Shown here: positions 7,017 through 7,438 of the stretch, in pieces
Position numbering within the stretch: the first letter of the stretch is position 1
Layout of the letters: the number at the start of each line of letters is the position of its first letter
Assembly (NCBI GenBank): GCA_900545325.1
Contig: UQZE01000105.1
Coordinates: 1 to 7,438 of the forward strand
DNA length: 7,438 nucleotides
Reading direction: 5' to 3'
Source of the DNA: an uncultured Eubacteriales bacterium
Lineage (GTDB): Bacteria; Bacillota; Clostridia; Christensenellales; Borkfalkiaceae
Position numbers and translations under genes: made by a program
The notes under the pieces: generated by a model
Databases searched by the model: none
What the model was told of the DNA's origin: nothing
What the model saw: the letters and a program-made list of their open reading frames with translations, nothing else

Positions 7017-7418
7017 ATGAAAAGAAAAATTTTGTCGCTGCTCGCGTTGGTCGCGCTGGCGCTTACGGCCTTTTGCGGATGCGCGGTAAAAGCCACGCAG
7101 GAGGAGCTCGGCTCGCTGAGCGGCTTCGAGTTTGAAAATCCGACGTACGAGGGCGGTTATCCCGGCGTGGAAACGGACGAAGGCTTTGAGATAGACGGCC
7201 GTTTTGACGAAAAAGAATGGGGCGAGGTAGGCAGCGTTTGGACATTCGCGCATTCGAGCGGCACCGAAAGCAATCCCATCACCATGACGACGAAGAGTTA
7301 TCTCGGTCAGAAAGGGGTGTACGTGGCGTTTTCCGTCAAGGATACCGCCGTGTATTATTCGGCGGACAGAAAGGCTTCGGGCAATACGTCGGTGGAAATT
7401 TACATGTCCGCGTACGGG
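7017..7418 (+). CDS. Lipoprotein with CBM9/DOMON-like domain, N-terminal part (truncated by contig end)
   Basis: This open frame begins 11 nt after the GH43 gene with a near-ideal AAGGAGG (7004-7010), 6 nt from the ATG. An earlier ATG at 7012 runs into a stop after one codon. Residues 1-22 are a signal peptide, MKRKILSLLALVALALTAF then CGC; Cys 22 after Gly is the best lipidation candidate, with Cys 20 possible. After a linker, residues about 60-134 resemble the carbohydrate-binding family 9/DOMON fold: FEIDGRFDEKEWGEVG is the typical opening (IDG, then D/E followed by W), followed by MTTKSYLGQKGVYVAFSVKDTAVYY and NTSVEIYMS. Such domains bind sugars or sit at the start of larger surface proteins, so a catalytic or structural part may follow. 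The last genuine codon is Gly 134 (7416-7418). The seven residues that would follow, RSEEHTS, come from adapter sequence. The function is probably capture of the glycan cleaved by the GH43 neighbour (inference). Confidence 0.82.
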
Positions 7419-7438
7419 AGATCGGAAGAGCACACGTC
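7419..7438 (+). other. Illumina TruSeq adapter remnant at contig end
   Basis: The final 20 bases match, without mismatch, the first 20 bases of the standard Illumina TruSeq read-1 3' adapter (begins AGATCGGAAGAGC, continues ACACGTC). A chance exact match of this length at the very end of a contig is negligible. These bases are a library artefact and should be removed. The frame of the last gene crosses into them and would gain the false tail RSEEHTS. The first one or two bases (AG) could also be genomic. Confidence 0.97.

Noticed and set aside
6858..7433. Open frame on the - strand at the right edge (191 codons)
   Set aside because: It begins inside the adapter sequence and runs opposite the CBM9-like and GH43 genes, so it is not a real gene.

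Overview
The window reads as a carbohydrate-utilisation locus from a Gram-positive Firmicute. A gut-type member of the Clostridia is my best guess. The evidence is lipobox-type lipoproteins, strong AGGAG Shine-Dalgarno sites, a CUT1 sugar ABC importer with no ATPase gene beside it, and an AraC regulator of the two-domain type common in that group. The coding sequence is moderately GC-rich and the intergenic promoter regions are AT-rich. No species can be named from this. The right edge ends in what looks like an Illumina TruSeq adapter, so the window is probably a short-read assembly contig that stops there artificially.

Layout, left to right. Positions 3-482 (+) hold the C-terminal part of a GH43-like beta-propeller glycosidase whose 5' end lies outside the window. 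A small hairpin at about 489-511 separates it from the convergent AraC-family regulator gene (515-1369, -) and may terminate both. A 205-bp divergent intergenic region (1370-1574) carries a credible promoter in each direction. It also holds a short palindrome over the regulator's own -10 region and three helically phased AAATG-type repeats leading up to the transporter promoter. An operon on the + strand follows: a large sugar-binding lipoprotein (1575-3371), two CUT1 permeases (3379-4293 and 4286-5182), a GH43 lipoprotein with a C-terminal discoidin-like extension (5200-7005), and the start of a lipoprotein with a CBM9/DOMON-like domain (7017-7418, truncated).

How the parts probably work together (inference): the surface GH43 lipoprotein trims side chains or ends from a plant-type glycan, and the CBM9-like lipoprotein may hold the polymer. 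The binding protein captures released oligosaccharides and the two permeases import them, powered by an MsmK-like ATPase encoded elsewhere. The partial GH43-like protein upstream may act on the imported sugar. The AraC regulator, probably sugar-responsive, would control the operon from the shared intergenic region. GH43 chemistry suggests arabinose- or xylose-containing glycans, but the sequence does not prove the substrate.

I saw no RNA genes, CRISPR arrays, insertion sequences or phage genes, and no clearly new class of system. The most concrete unexpected item is the adapter sequence at the right end.
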